Shown: in pieces, positions 1 to 9,165 of the stretch
Layout of the letters: each line of letters opens with the position of its first letter
Numbering within the stretch: position 1 is the stretch's first letter
Origin: Deltaproteobacteria bacterium
GTDB taxonomy: Bacteria > Bdellovibrionota_C > UBA2361 > JANWWW01
DNA: 50,383 nucleotides
NCBI GenBank assembly: GCA_025055295.1
Contig: JANWWW010000004.1
Coordinates: 1 to 50,383, forward strand
Direction: 5' to 3'
Translations under genes and position numbers: made by a program
Notes under the pieces: generated by a model
Seen by the model: only the letters and a program-made list of their open reading frames with translations
Told to the model about the DNA's origin: nothing
Database searches by the model: none

Positions 1-1
1 T

Positions 2-256
2 GAGGTAGAGAGAGGAGAATTTCTCATCGAGCTAGACAGAGCAGTGGGTTTAAATCACCATAGACTAAAGTATTCAATTCTGGTTTTTTCCTCTCGCAGT
101 CGGAGTACGAATACTCAGCTCGGACGGATAATTCGAATTCAGAAAAAGAATAGTCACAATACCGCCAGAGTATGCGCTAACGGGCGTGTGCTAACGATGA
201 AAGTGAAAAAAAAATCTTTTCCTTTCGATACCATCATGATTAATTTTGAGGAATAA
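2..256 (+). CDS. Partial CDS (5' end outside window); possible C-terminal SAF-type segment of a FlgA-like flagella P-ring chaperone
   Basis: The frame is open from base 2 to the stop at 254-256: EVERGEFLIELDRAV...LGRIIRIQKKNSHNTARVCANGRVL. The layout 'V.RG.....(L)G..IR(I/V)....S....A.V...G.V' resembles FlgA C-termini. By-eye similarity only. Confidence 0.35.
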   Translation, partial: EVERGEFLIELDRAVGLNHHRLKYSILVFSSRSRSTNTQLGRIIRIQKKNSHNTARVCANGRVLTMKVKKKSFPFDTIMINFEE

Positions 257-308
257 GCCGCAAATTAAGCTGAACCATAAAGGATCAATTTTTTGACAAA
301 GTCATATA

Positions 309-1208
309 GTGGAATTGCGAAAAAAAGAACCTGCAAGGGAGACCCAATGGCCTGTAAGAAGAGACAAGGAAGAAGCCCTGCGCATGACCTTAAAGGAACT
401 TCGAAACGGCCAAGCCATAAATCGAGCTGAACCGAGAAACAGACAGAACATGAGAAGGCTTGATGTGTCCGCCCGACGGTTGAACCAAATTAGAACACAG
501 GAAAACGTGGCTCAACAGAACAGAGTCTATCAAGCAAGAGAAAACCAAAAAATCAACAATATCAAACGTAACCTGACGGGGCCAAAAAGCTCCAACTCAA
601 CCACAAACATAAATCTAGACGAGCGTTCCCTAGAATTTGCAAACTTTATAGCGACTCAGGAAAGTCTAGAAGGATTGACTTTAGAGCAAGCTGTTGAAAG
701 AAGGCTTGAAAATTTAGAACAGGAGAAAGCTCGGGCAAACGCTCCAGATCCTTCCGTTGAATTTTCCAAAATCCCGTTTGCCAACGAGTTAAGAATGGCG
801 CAGTATCTGGATATACTTGCAGTTAACCCTTCCCTTATCTTTGCCTCTTACGAGTTTAAAGAAGTTCTAGCTCAGCAGGGTCAAAACAGCCTCGAGTGGG
901 TGGTAGCTTTGTGGAGAGAAATAAACAAGAAAAGAAAAAAATTTAAATACTTTTCCGAAGATGATTTGATGGAAGTCCTTGTCATACAGTTTTACCCTAT
1001 ACTCCTGTCTGCAATAACCAAAGTTCTTTCAAGAGGAGTGACAGAAGACGTCATATCAAGCGAGATGCCGTCATACAATGGCGAACTCGTACAGCTTATG
1101 CGGCAAGCGGCGGCTGAAGATCATCCCGCTCACGCGATTTTGGAGCAAGTCAAAGAATATACACAGTTTTCTGGTGATGTGGCATGGGATGATAGTGATT
1201 TGATATGA
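309..1208 (+). CDS. Hypothetical protein, basic Q/N/R-rich N-terminus and helical C-terminal half
   Basis: 299-aa ORF (GTG start) with a 4-bp ATGA overlap to the next ORF; no recognised family. Confidence 0.7.
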   Translation: MELRKKEPARETQWPVRRDKEEALRMTLKELRNGQAINRAEPRNRQNMRRLDVSARRLNQIRTQENVAQQNRVYQARENQKINNIKRNLTGPKSSNSTTNINLDERSLEFANFIATQESLEGLTLEQAVERRLENLEQEKARANAPDPSVEFSKIPFANELRMAQYLDILAVNPSLIFASYEFKEVLAQQGQNSLEWVVALWREINKKRKKFKYFSEDDLMEVLVIQFYPILLSAITKVLSRGVTEDVISSEMPSYNGELVQLMRQAAAEDHPAHAILEQVKEYTQFSGDVAWDDSDLI

Positions 1209-1594
1209 AAAAAAACATTCCGTTCAAAGAGATATTAAAAATAGAACTTGAGGGCTGGTGCTACGGAATATCAAATTATCCTGGAGAGATCCACGCAGGT
1301 TTAATACATCGAATAATTCAAGAGTTGCAAGGAACAATCTGTAGGGCCATGGAAGAGGATGTAGAAATCGATTTCGTTAAGCTAGGAACAAAAATCGCCC
1401 AAGCGTCAAGGTATATGGTAGACGAACGAGAGGTGACCTTCAGCCTGCTCTGTCAGCTGCCAAACCCAAATTACCTTGATGGAAAAGAGCAGCAGTATGT
1501 TCGGCGGGCAATACAAAAGGCCTGTGAGACATTTCCTGAAATTGAACAAATGATGGAACTTAAATGGAAATTTGATGAAGAAGCGGTAGAGTAG
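1205..1594 (+). CDS. Hypothetical protein
   Basis: 129-aa ORF overlapping the upstream stop by 4 bp (ATGA), suggesting translational coupling. Confidence 0.65.
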   Translation: MKKNIPFKEILKIELEGWCYGISNYPGEIHAGLIHRIIQELQGTICRAMEEDVEIDFVKLGTKIAQASRYMVDEREVTFSLLCQLPNPNYLDGKEQQYVRRAIQKACETFPEIEQMMELKWKFDEEAVE

Positions 1595-1599
1595 ATATT

Positions 1600-3027
1600 T
1601 CACTTATTTTCCCTACACAAAATTGAGGAAAAAAATTTGCCTTTTTGCCTTCTAAATTTATTTCTAATCAATTTGCTCCGGTAAATCGACCAGCAGTGAA
1701 GAAAAAATACCGCCAAAAATATTAAGACGAAAACACAAAAATCAAATTTGGCGAAATTCGAGTTTTCATAAAAAAAACGAAGTAAAGCGACTAAACCGTA
1801 AGTCGCAAAATTTGTAATTGTCCACAGAACGTCCGTGTTGAAAAACAGGAATTCACAAATTCCAACTAAGGCCAGCGCCGTAGAAATAACAGAAAAAACC
1901 CAGCCAAACAAAAGGTTGAAAAAAATCCAGCTCGCGTCAGGGGAGTGTCCAAAAAAATAAAACACAACTGCTGACGCCGTCGAGGCCAACACGGCGCTTG
2001 CTAAGAAATAAACACAGCCTCTAAATTGAGAAGCAACGGCAAATCCCAGCAAGGCGCCAAAGGACAAAAGGTAGCTCATCGTGAACTGCGCGCCCGGCTC
2101 AATAGCAGCCACCAAATAGGCAGATCCAAGAAAAGGGTTAAGGTTCGGAAAAATGAACGTTGCCTGAGCTAAACAAATAAAAATTAACGCTCGAAGAAGA
2201 GGCTTATCAAGACCGACGAACAAGCAATATAAAAAGACAATTAGAATCCCAAACAATCTTGCAAAGACCAGAGACCAAATTCCAAGTAAGCCCGCATTAT
2301 ACCTTAACAATAAGAGAGACCTCTCGATTAAAGACCAAATTACCATCAATTGAAAACCTGAAAGCACCAACAAATGATATAAACCAGTCTCCTTAAATAA
2401 GGATTTAATAGGTGTCTGTAAATTTTCAACTTGTCCGAGACAAAACGATAACAACAAGGGCTTAATTCCAAACGGGTCGTCTAACTGTTTAAGCGTGGTG
2501 CCCAAATACTCGAATACCCCGTTTGCCTTATACGCCAAGGTTGAGAAGCTCTTAAACTTGCACGAATACTTTGTTTTTTTGTAAAAAGCCTGATGACTAA
2601 ATGAAAACGGGTTTAGGCTTTTTCTTATTTTTTCGCATTTTGCCACACCATGAATCCTAGCGCCCTCTCTCAGAAGAGGGCCTTCATTTCCAAGACCCAA
2701 GGGCAGCTTTATATGAACATTTCCAAACCTAGTTTGGGCATAACCCTTTACTAGCCCTTTTGAGTAAACATCACTAAGTTCAAAAATTTCCGCATAAATG
2801 TGTGTCTCAAACAACCGAGGATAATACCTGTCTTCTCCGGTATCCCCAACTATGGCTAATGCAAAACAAAAACCCAGAAATGAAGAGAAAAAAAATTTTT
2901 TATCAAGAACCCAGAAGAAAAAAATAAAAAATAGACCGCTTATTTGAGCGACATAAAAAATGTAACTTCCAAAACTAAACCCTAAAAAAAGAAAAAGCGG
3001 TCCTAAGAGCTCTACAGTTCTCCTCAC
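1600..3027 (-). CDS. comEC: ComEC/Rec2-family competence membrane protein (short, no metallo-beta-lactamase domain visible)
   Basis: 475 aa, multi-TM; signature 'FKETGLYHLLVLSGFQLMVI', as in the ComEC HLLAVSGLH motif region. Confidence 0.8.
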   Translation of the reverse strand: MRRTVELLGPLFLFLGFSFGSYIFYVAQISGLFFIFFFWVLDKKFFFSSFLGFCFALAIVGDTGEDRYYPRLFETHIYAEIFELSDVYSKGLVKGYAQTRFGNVHIKLPLGLGNEGPLLREGARIHGVAKCEKIRKSLNPFSFSHQAFYKKTKYSCKFKSFSTLAYKANGVFEYLGTTLKQLDDPFGIKPLLLSFCLGQVENLQTPIKSLFKETGLYHLLVLSGFQLMVIWSLIERSLLLLRYNAGLLGIWSLVFARLFGILIVFLYCLFVGLDKPLLRALIFICLAQATFIFPNLNPFLGSAYLVAAIEPGAQFTMSYLLSFGALLGFAVASQFRGCVYFLASAVLASTASAVVFYFFGHSPDASWIFFNLLFGWVFSVISTALALVGICEFLFFNTDVLWTITNFATYGLVALLRFFYENSNFAKFDFCVFVLIFLAVFFLHCWSIYRSKLIRNKFRRQKGKFFSSILCRENK

Positions 3028-3060
3028 ACATAGCGTTTATCGAAAGTTGAAACTGAACGT

Positions 3061-3810
3061 TTAACCTTGACTGACTTCGACTTCAGTCGTTTGAGCTTTT
3101 TCAAGAGTCTTGAGTATTTTTTCAGCAATTGTAAAAAAAATTTTTCCGTGCTCTGTAAGGCACACCGGCGTGCCTTGATCGCTGTTTTTGGCAATTTCAC
3201 GGTTTATAGGGATTGCCCCTAAAATTTCCGTGTCTAAATCTCTGGCCAAACTTGTCGATCCATCAGAGCCAAACAAATTTATTTCAGGCGTATCAGTCAT
3301 GTTTTCAATAATACCAAGAATAGGTACGTTTACCTTTCTAAACATTCTTCCTGCTTTCGCTACGTCGCTGACAGACAATTTTTGTGGTGTGGTAACAAGT
3401 ACAACTCCTGCAAGACTTGCAAGTTGACTCAGGCTTAGTTGAATATCGCCCGTTCCAGGAGGCATGTCAATGATCAAAAGCTGAACGTCGTCCCACACAC
3501 AGTCGTTTAACATTTGCATAAGAGCTTTGGTTATCATCGGACCTCGCCAGATGACAGGATCGTCAGGATTCTGAAGGAAAAACTGTATCGAAACATATTT
3601 CACTCCAAACCGGTTACATGGGATTATCCGTTGTTCATGATTGAGTTGTAGCTCCCCCATTCCAAGAAGAATAGGAATAGATGGTCCGTAAAAATCTGCG
3701 TCAATCAATCCTATCGATAAACCTTTACTAGCTAACGCTACCGCTAAGTTGGCCGCTACAGTTGACTTTCCAACTCCTCCTTTGCCCGATGATATTCCTA
3801 TGATTTTCAT
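3061..3810 (-). CDS. apbC: Mrp/NBP35-family P-loop ATPase (Fe-S cluster carrier)
   Basis: MKIIGISSGKGGVGKSTVAANLAVALA Walker A, then LIDADFYGPSIPILLG and LIIDMPPGTGDIQLS. Internal ATG at 3810 preferred over the 304-aa ORF start, which overlaps the neighbouring gene. Confidence 0.93.
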   Translation of the reverse strand: MKIIGISSGKGGVGKSTVAANLAVALASKGLSIGLIDADFYGPSIPILLGMGELQLNHEQRIIPCNRFGVKYVSIQFFLQNPDDPVIWRGPMITKALMQMLNDCVWDDVQLLIIDMPPGTGDIQLSLSQLASLAGVVLVTTPQKLSVSDVAKAGRMFRKVNVPILGIIENMTDTPEINLFGSDGSTSLARDLDTEILGAIPINREIAKNSDQGTPVCLTEHGKIFFTIAEKILKTLEKAQTTEVEVSQG

Positions 3811-3823
3811 GCTTCGATACGCT

Positions 3824-4315
3824 CTATTCGCCAGCAGTATCCTGAAATTCACCTGATTCAACCTCAGAGTCCATAGGTTGCTCCTGTTGACGAAACTGTT
3901 CTTGCTTGCGCTTTTCGATTTTTCTGGAGCCTGAAACAGGTCTGATATCAACACTGGTAACGTTGGGAGACCCAATATATTGACGCCTTTCTATTTGCCC
4001 CGGCGAGACCGAAACAGTGACGGTCGTTCGACCAACCTCGCTACCTTGAACATCCTTGTAAACTATTTCAAAAGTTTCCGTCAGAGTTTTCTTCCCCGGA
4101 TTTGTAAAAATAAGAGTAAATCTTGGAAGATTGTAATCGCCGGTTACAATTAATTTTTCAGGCTGGGCTTTGTCGGGGTTATCTTCTTTTTTTGATGATT
4201 TTATGTCCTTGCCCGAAGCAATCTCTAAAGGATCGAACTCATTCTCTGCAAAGCAATAATTACTCAACAATAGACTTGTCAGTATAAGCCCACTCAAGAT
4301 ATTTCTCGCCAACAT
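3824..4315 (-). CDS. Hypothetical exported protein
   Basis: 163 aa with a signal peptide (MLARNILSGLILTSLLLSNYCFAEN); sits between cutA and mrp on the same strand. Confidence 0.65.
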   Translation of the reverse strand: MLARNILSGLILTSLLLSNYCFAENEFDPLEIASGKDIKSSKKEDNPDKAQPEKLIVTGDYNLPRFTLIFTNPGKKTLTETFEIVYKDVQGSEVGRTTVTVSVSPGQIERRQYIGSPNVTSVDIRPVSGSRKIEKRKQEQFRQQEQPMDSEVESGEFQDTAGE

Positions 4316-4607
4316 AAGAGCAGTCTACTACACAAAACTCAGGAATTGAATAAGGGTGATTACTCATAAAGAAATTTTCCAAATCATTGACTTTTTCTTG
4401 CCTTACTTTAGCAATTATTATTCCCTCATGGTCTTTGACGAGCTTGTTTTCCCAGACGTAGAAGCTGGAGGTCGGAAAAACCTTGGCGCACTCAACGATG
4501 CGAGATGCAACAAGTTTTTCCGCAAATTCTTTCGCGTCTTCTTCGGAAGGGAGAGTGGTGAAAACAATGCAAAGATTTTTTTTCATTTCGCTTAAATTTT
4601 TGCACAT
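4260..4607 (-). CDS. cutA: CutA family divalent cation tolerance protein
   Basis: CIVFTTLPSEEDAKEFAEKLVASRIVECAKVFP...YVWENKLVKDHEGIIIAKV...HPYSIPEFCVVDCSYVGEKYLEW matches CutA1 layout. Confidence 0.92.
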   Translation of the reverse strand: MCKNLSEMKKNLCIVFTTLPSEEDAKEFAEKLVASRIVECAKVFPTSSFYVWENKLVKDHEGIIIAKVRQEKVNDLENFFMSNHPYSIPEFCVVDCSYVGEKYLEWAYTDKSIVE

Positions 4608-4629
4608 TTTTTCCGATATAAAAAGTTAA

Positions 4630-4833
4630 ATGAACATAGGCTTCGTGGCCTTGGAGGGATTGAAAAGCGCTGAACTTAAGGTTTCTAATGCGATAAACCG
4701 TATTTCTCGCGGTTCATACGAAATAGAAGACATAATTGATCTGAAAACCGGTGAAAAAGAGTATAAAACCATGGCGCAACTCATTAAGGTTGATAAAGAG
4801 ATCGCAGACAGTATTCTCAATATGCTTGATTAG
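4630..4833 (+). CDS. Very short flagellar rod/hook-like protein (N- and C-terminal rod motifs only)
   Basis: 67 aa; 'MNIGFVALEGLKSAELKVSNAINRIS' resembles the N-terminal helix of axial proteins (MNI..IALSGL.AA...), and 'EDIIDLKTGEKEYKTMAQLIKVDKEIADSILNMLD' resembles the C-terminal rod motif. Confidence 0.5.
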   Translation: MNIGFVALEGLKSAELKVSNAINRISRGSYEIEDIIDLKTGEKEYKTMAQLIKVDKEIADSILNMLD

Positions 4834-4949
4834 GTTGACCGTTTATTTTTCTTCCCTTCAATAAATTTCAGTAAATCCTGGGAGGTTTAACTTTGTTTTT
4901 TGCCTTCCATCGTTTTTGATTATAATTAGTTTTTGGTCCTCAAGCTTAT

Positions 4950-5023
4950 GGTGGCTGTAGCTCAGCTGGTAGAGCAGCGGATTGTGGTTCCGTTGGTCGT
5001 GGGTTCGAATCCCATCAGCCACC
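4950..5023 (+). tRNA. tRNA-His (anticodon GTG)
   Basis: Cloverleaf: acceptor GTGGCTG/CAGCCAC, D-arm TAGCTCAGCTGGTAGAGC, anticodon loop ATTGTGGTT, T-arm GTGGGTTCGAATCCCAT; extra 5' G consistent with G-1 of tRNA-His. Confidence 0.95.
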
Positions 5024-5456
5024 CAGAGGTGGTTTAAAATAATCAGTAACGTAAAGATTCTTTTCAAATAGCGGGTTTTTTCAGAGAGGCTACAAAAATT
5101 TTGAAGAGTAAGTATTCATTCAGTTTTTTAAGCCTCTCTCCCTTTCTTTTTGTCTGTCTCGTAACTATTAACCAATAAGTCAAACTTGTTCTATTGACCT
5201 AAAAAGTTATGCTTTAAGCTAATGCTGGAAACCGACCTGTTATTTGAGTTTTTGACCCGACTGTTGATTAATTAGAGGTCGAATTTTTAGACTAATAATT
5301 TTGCCTCAATTTTAATCAACTAATGATAGTTGATAGCAACAGCACCGATAATTAAAGCAAAGTTGTGCTCTGCAAATGACAGAAGAAAAGCTAGCGCCAC
5401 TTTTTTATGTTTTTTCGAGAGGCGGCTACTAGCTACGAAGCCATGTAATTTAAAAT

Positions 5457-7109
5457 TTGATTAAAACCTTAAGGGCATTTAAAATGGGTTTATTATCAAA
5501 AAACCCGAAAATGCATCATTTGGAACGGTTAAAGAGGGGCGCTTGCCGAACTCCCGCTTGTCTTTTTGATCAAAATATTGCGGTCATAGGAGTTGGAGCA
5601 AGCGGGATGCTATTTTTCGTAGAACTTGTCAGGGAGATGTCGCAAATGCGCGGAACAACAAAATTAACTTGTCCTCTTCATTTAGTTCTCATAGATCCCG
5701 GTTTAGAGATGCTGGACAATGACGTCACTAGGCCGTTATTTAAATCCAACGGCAGTCTTTCTATAGGAAAAGTCAATGTTGACCTTGACTCCGCTTTTAT
5801 TTTAAACACTCCAGTTGACGAACTCCCTATGTTCGATGAATTCAAAAATGGGGTACATGTGACTAAGGTAAGAAGCAGTGTTGGCGAGTATTTCAATTTC
5901 CTAGTGCAAAAAGCAATAGAGCTTGTTCGTGAGAATAATTTACCACTGACTTGGTCGATAGTAGCATCTCACGCGACGGCAGTCGAGACTGAAAATGGAA
6001 AATTTCGAATAGTTACGGAAGTCGATAAAATTGAGGTGTCTCAAGCGATAGTTTGTCTAGGGTCTCAACCTAACCCCACACCCTTTTGCCAATTTATGGG
6101 ATTAGACCAGTTCTTTAGTTCGCAGTTTGACGTCACTGTGCAACGTGTCAAAAGACTTACTGTAAAGAAGACAGATAAGCCTATTGATTTTATCATCGCT
6201 GGCTCCGGTTACTCGGCTTTCGATGCAATTTCAGTATTGGAGCTGGCAAGGCAGAAACTGGCAATCCCGGAAGCCCGCTTTAGGTACCAGATAATTGGAA
6301 AATTTTCAGGTCTTAGTTTTCTGGACATGGTTGTTAATACCTATCTTACCAGTAGCCATGACACAATGGCACAAATCAGCCATTCAGTTTACGGTTGTGA
6401 GCAGGATTCGCTGCTTTTGACTGAAATTTCAAGATTTTTAGAAATGGCAAAAATGAAGGATTTAGGCGAAGCAGAGAAGCGTCATATTATTCAGTCGGTC
6501 ATTTTTGCGATTGCCGAAAGACGCAATCATGCCGAGGAAACGCAACTCCTAAAATCATTGATCGCTTTTTGTGAAAGAATTGAATGTTCTGATGAAATAG
6601 ACAAAGAAGAGCTACTTAGGTGGGCAAGTGTTATTTCGAGAATACATGTTATTCAGGGCGAGATTGTAACAGAAGATTGTGGATTCAGTGGTGGTCAGTT
6701 CAACATATCGGTGGAGGAAATGAATTCAGAAAATAAATCCTGCATGAAACATAAAAAAGTTGTAGTAGGTGACGCTTTAGTGTGTGCTTTGGGATATTCT
6801 CAGCAAGGACTTTACCCAAAATCCCGTAATCAAGTAGATGTAGACCCTTTGATTTTCTCGCTATTCGAGAATCAATTAGCGGATTTTGAAATTTTGGGAA
6901 CTATCATTGACTCACCCAAAATGAAAGTAAAACAGTCCGGAGAGAACAGCGATATTGACATTCCCCATCCAAAGAGTCACTATCTTGTGTCCCGGCATCC
7001 TCAAATCTTTTTTTTAGGTTCTGTAACGGGATCATCAAAAACATGGAGTTTTGCGGGATTCTGGGAGACTGCAAAATATATCGCAAAACGAGTATTAAAC
7101 AGTCTTTAG
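5457..7109 (+). CDS. FAD/NAD(P)-binding protein
   Basis: 550 aa; N-terminal dinucleotide fold 'NIAVIGVGASGMLFFVELVREM...LIDPG', second 'IDFIIAGSGYSAFDAI' and C-terminal 'IFFLGSVTGSSKTWSFAGFWETAKYIA'. Exact start uncertain (internal ATG candidates). Confidence 0.8.
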   Translation: MIKTLRAFKMGLLSKNPKMHHLERLKRGACRTPACLFDQNIAVIGVGASGMLFFVELVREMSQMRGTTKLTCPLHLVLIDPGLEMLDNDVTRPLFKSNGSLSIGKVNVDLDSAFILNTPVDELPMFDEFKNGVHVTKVRSSVGEYFNFLVQKAIELVRENNLPLTWSIVASHATAVETENGKFRIVTEVDKIEVSQAIVCLGSQPNPTPFCQFMGLDQFFSSQFDVTVQRVKRLTVKKTDKPIDFIIAGSGYSAFDAISVLELARQKLAIPEARFRYQIIGKFSGLSFLDMVVNTYLTSSHDTMAQISHSVYGCEQDSLLLTEISRFLEMAKMKDLGEAEKRHIIQSVIFAIAERRNHAEETQLLKSLIAFCERIECSDEIDKEELLRWASVISRIHVIQGEIVTEDCGFSGGQFNISVEEMNSENKSCMKHKKVVVGDALVCALGYSQQGLYPKSRNQVDVDPLIFSLFENQLADFEILGTIIDSPKMKVKQSGENSDIDIPHPKSHYLVSRHPQIFFLGSVTGSSKTWSFAGFWETAKYIAKRVLNSL

Positions 7110-7278
7110 CGAGTGTAAAACACTTAAGGATTTCGCGAATTAATTTGTATAATTTTTGAACTGTTATTTTAAAATTTTATTTTATGGAAGGATAACTTTC
7201 TAAAAGTATTAGGTCAAAAAATCCTGAGGTAATTTTGATTTGGCTGGGCGCGAGTAAAAGCTATTATTAGTTTTTTTG

Positions 7279-7731
7279 TCACTCCGGGGTTTGAACCAAC
7301 ATATCAAGCGCTTTGTGAAGTAGCCGCAAAACATAAAGTAATAAGATAGTAATTAAAGTTACCTCAACAGCTAATCTGATTAAACCAAGCCCGACACAAA
7401 CGCCCACCGCTGCCGCAAACCAAACCAAAGCCGCTGATGTTAGACCAAGAATTTTGCTTTCATATTTGAAAATAGCGCCTGCACCGAGAAAGCCTACTCC
7501 CGCAGCCACATGACCTGCAATGCGCGTGGGATCCGATCTATCAAGGCTCGAGAAATGTTCACCCAAAATGCCGTATATTGCGGAAGCTATACACAAAACT
7601 GTAAAAGTCTTTAGACTAGGGTCCCGCCTGGCGAACTCACGCTCAAGACCTATCAAAGCCCCCAACAATCCCGCAATTAAGATGCGACCGAAATAACTGT
7701 CTTTGGCGAAATCAATTATGTTCTCTACCAC
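7279..7731 (-). CDS. MgtC/SapB family membrane protein
   Basis: ILIAGLLGALIGLEREFARRDPSLKTFTVLCIASAIYGIL...DPTRIAGHVAAGVGFLGAGAIFK...GLTSAALVWFAAAVGVCVGLG, the MgtC signature. Confidence 0.92.
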   Translation of the reverse strand: MVENIIDFAKDSYFGRILIAGLLGALIGLEREFARRDPSLKTFTVLCIASAIYGILGEHFSSLDRSDPTRIAGHVAAGVGFLGAGAIFKYESKILGLTSAALVWFAAAVGVCVGLGLIRLAVEVTLITILLLYVLRLLHKALDMLVQTPE

Positions 7732-7751
7732 ATACCGATTTTAGGAAAAAT

Positions 7752-8090
7752 TTAACACGAAATGTAGTTCTTCCTTTCAAACTTATTTTCCCCCGGCTTT
7801 AAAATGGAATTAATTAGCTCAACCGAGTCGTCCGCAATTAGGCCGGATAAAACATTAATCTTGTTAGCAATGCTACAAATTGTTTCAAAGCTTGTTGCTT
7901 CAACAATTTGGTTAGCGAGAGTTTTCTGCTTGTCTATGATTTTCATGTACTGATCAAGACGGGCAAAAACCCATGATGGAAGATCCTTCTGAGTGGTTAA
8001 AGACTGTCGGGCCAACAGAACTGATTTCTCAAGTTCCAGTAAAGAAAGCTGAAGCTCATGGAAAATTTTTTCTTTAAGCATTCTATTCAT
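7752..8090 (-). CDS. Hypothetical small helical protein upstream of the MgtC-like gene
   Basis: 112-aa ORF, same strand as the MgtC-like gene with a 20-bp gap. Confidence 0.55.
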   Translation of the reverse strand: MNRMLKEKIFHELQLSLLELEKSVLLARQSLTTQKDLPSWVFARLDQYMKIIDKQKTLANQIVEATSFETICSIANKINVLSGLIADDSVELINSILKPGENKFERKNYISC

Positions 8091-8238
8091 ACGTTATCGT
8101 TAAATTTCTCGGTTTGTATCAGAATACAAAATCTATGCCTAATTTGCCAGAAAAAAAAGGCATTAAAAGCGAGCTTTTTGCAGGCAAGCCTTCGGAAAGT
8201 GTTAAAATAACTTACTCTTGTGTAAAGATTTTTAACAA

Positions 8239-9165
8239 ATGATTCTGGTAGTTGGTGGCGGTTTTACGGGCGTTGGGGTTAGTCTTGCTTTAAAAGAAGC
8301 GGGTATTACAGACTTTTTGTTATTGGATCGAGAGCCGGAGATAATGACTCAAACATCATCGAATTCTTTTAGACTGGTGCATTCCGGAATAAGACACCTT
8401 CAAAATTTCAATGTTTTAGAGTATTTGCGCACAACCAAAGCCCTCAAAGAATTGTTATTTAGGTTTCATGAAATGATCATTCCTGTCAAAGTCGCAGTAC
8501 ACATTGAAAAAATGCCCCTATTTTTACGTTTTTTTCGACTTCTGAAAAACCCGGTTTTCGAAATCATTGAAGGCCGTTTCTTCAAAAAAAAAGGTTTCTA
8601 TTTATCTTGGAGGGATGGTTATTTGCTCGATCCTCAAGCACTAAAAACAACATTCACAGAAATTCTAAAGCCGAACTTAATGGTCCAGGAAGAAGTCGTT
8701 GAGGTTTGTCGGGACAGAGTGATCACATCGAAAAAATCCATAAAGTTTAAAAAGCTTGTGCTGGCGTGTTTCCCCTCCTTTATGAATAAACTAGCACCCG
8801 TTTTCGGTTGGAATATAATCACCGATTTGAAAGCTGTAGAAACAGGAATCTGTGTAGGATTTAGGAAACGAGGACGATACTTGTTTGCTGTTCAACGCCT
8901 CGAAGGATTGGCGTTTGGAACGTGGTACACCAAAAATAAACCGACCAAAGAAAATATTCACGAGAGTTGTCGCGACATAGAGGAGGTTTTTGGTATCACT
9001 TTTAAAAATTATGACTTGGAAATTGGAACCTTGCCAAGCGATCACACTGGTAATCCAATCCGGGTAACCAAAATCTTAAGAAACGACAATATTTGGGAAG
9101 TTTATCCGGCTAAATTCACAACTTTTCTCGTAACTGGTCGTTATGTTGCAAGTCAACTGCTTTGA
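8239..9165 (+). CDS. FAD-dependent oxidoreductase (GlpD/DAO-like)
   Basis: MILVVGGGFTGVGVSLALKEAGITDFLLLDRE FAD-binding motif; 'SNSFRLVHSGIRHLQ' is like the GlpD substrate region. Confidence 0.8.
   Translation: MILVVGGGFTGVGVSLALKEAGITDFLLLDREPEIMTQTSSNSFRLVHSGIRHLQNFNVLEYLRTTKALKELLFRFHEMIIPVKVAVHIEKMPLFLRFFRLLKNPVFEIIEGRFFKKKGFYLSWRDGYLLDPQALKTTFTEILKPNLMVQEEVVEVCRDRVITSKKSIKFKKLVLACFPSFMNKLAPVFGWNIITDLKAVETGICVGFRKRGRYLFAVQRLEGLAFGTWYTKNKPTKENIHESCRDIEEVFGITFKNYDLEIGTLPSDHTGNPIRVTKILRNDNIWEVYPAKFTTFLVTGRYVASQLL

Noticed and set aside
3188-3427. Plus-strand ORF inside mrp
   Set aside because: Antisense to a clear Mrp ATPase; no independent support. The same reasoning applies to the other short ORFs nested in conserved genes (e.g. 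1406-1603, 4356-4595, 5678-5896, 6904-7086, 8634-8822, 13151-13378, 18386-18598, 20955-21341, 35573-35836, 37999-38361).
3811-3975. N-terminal 55-aa extension of the Mrp ATPase ORF
   Set aside because: It overlaps the exported-protein gene, and the P-loop protein clearly begins at MKIIGISSGKGGVGKS (3810).
4858-5067. 69-aa minus-strand ORF containing 'VADGIRTHDQRNHNPLLYQLSYSH'
   Set aside because: This is the antisense translation of the tRNA-His gene, a well-known false ORF pattern.
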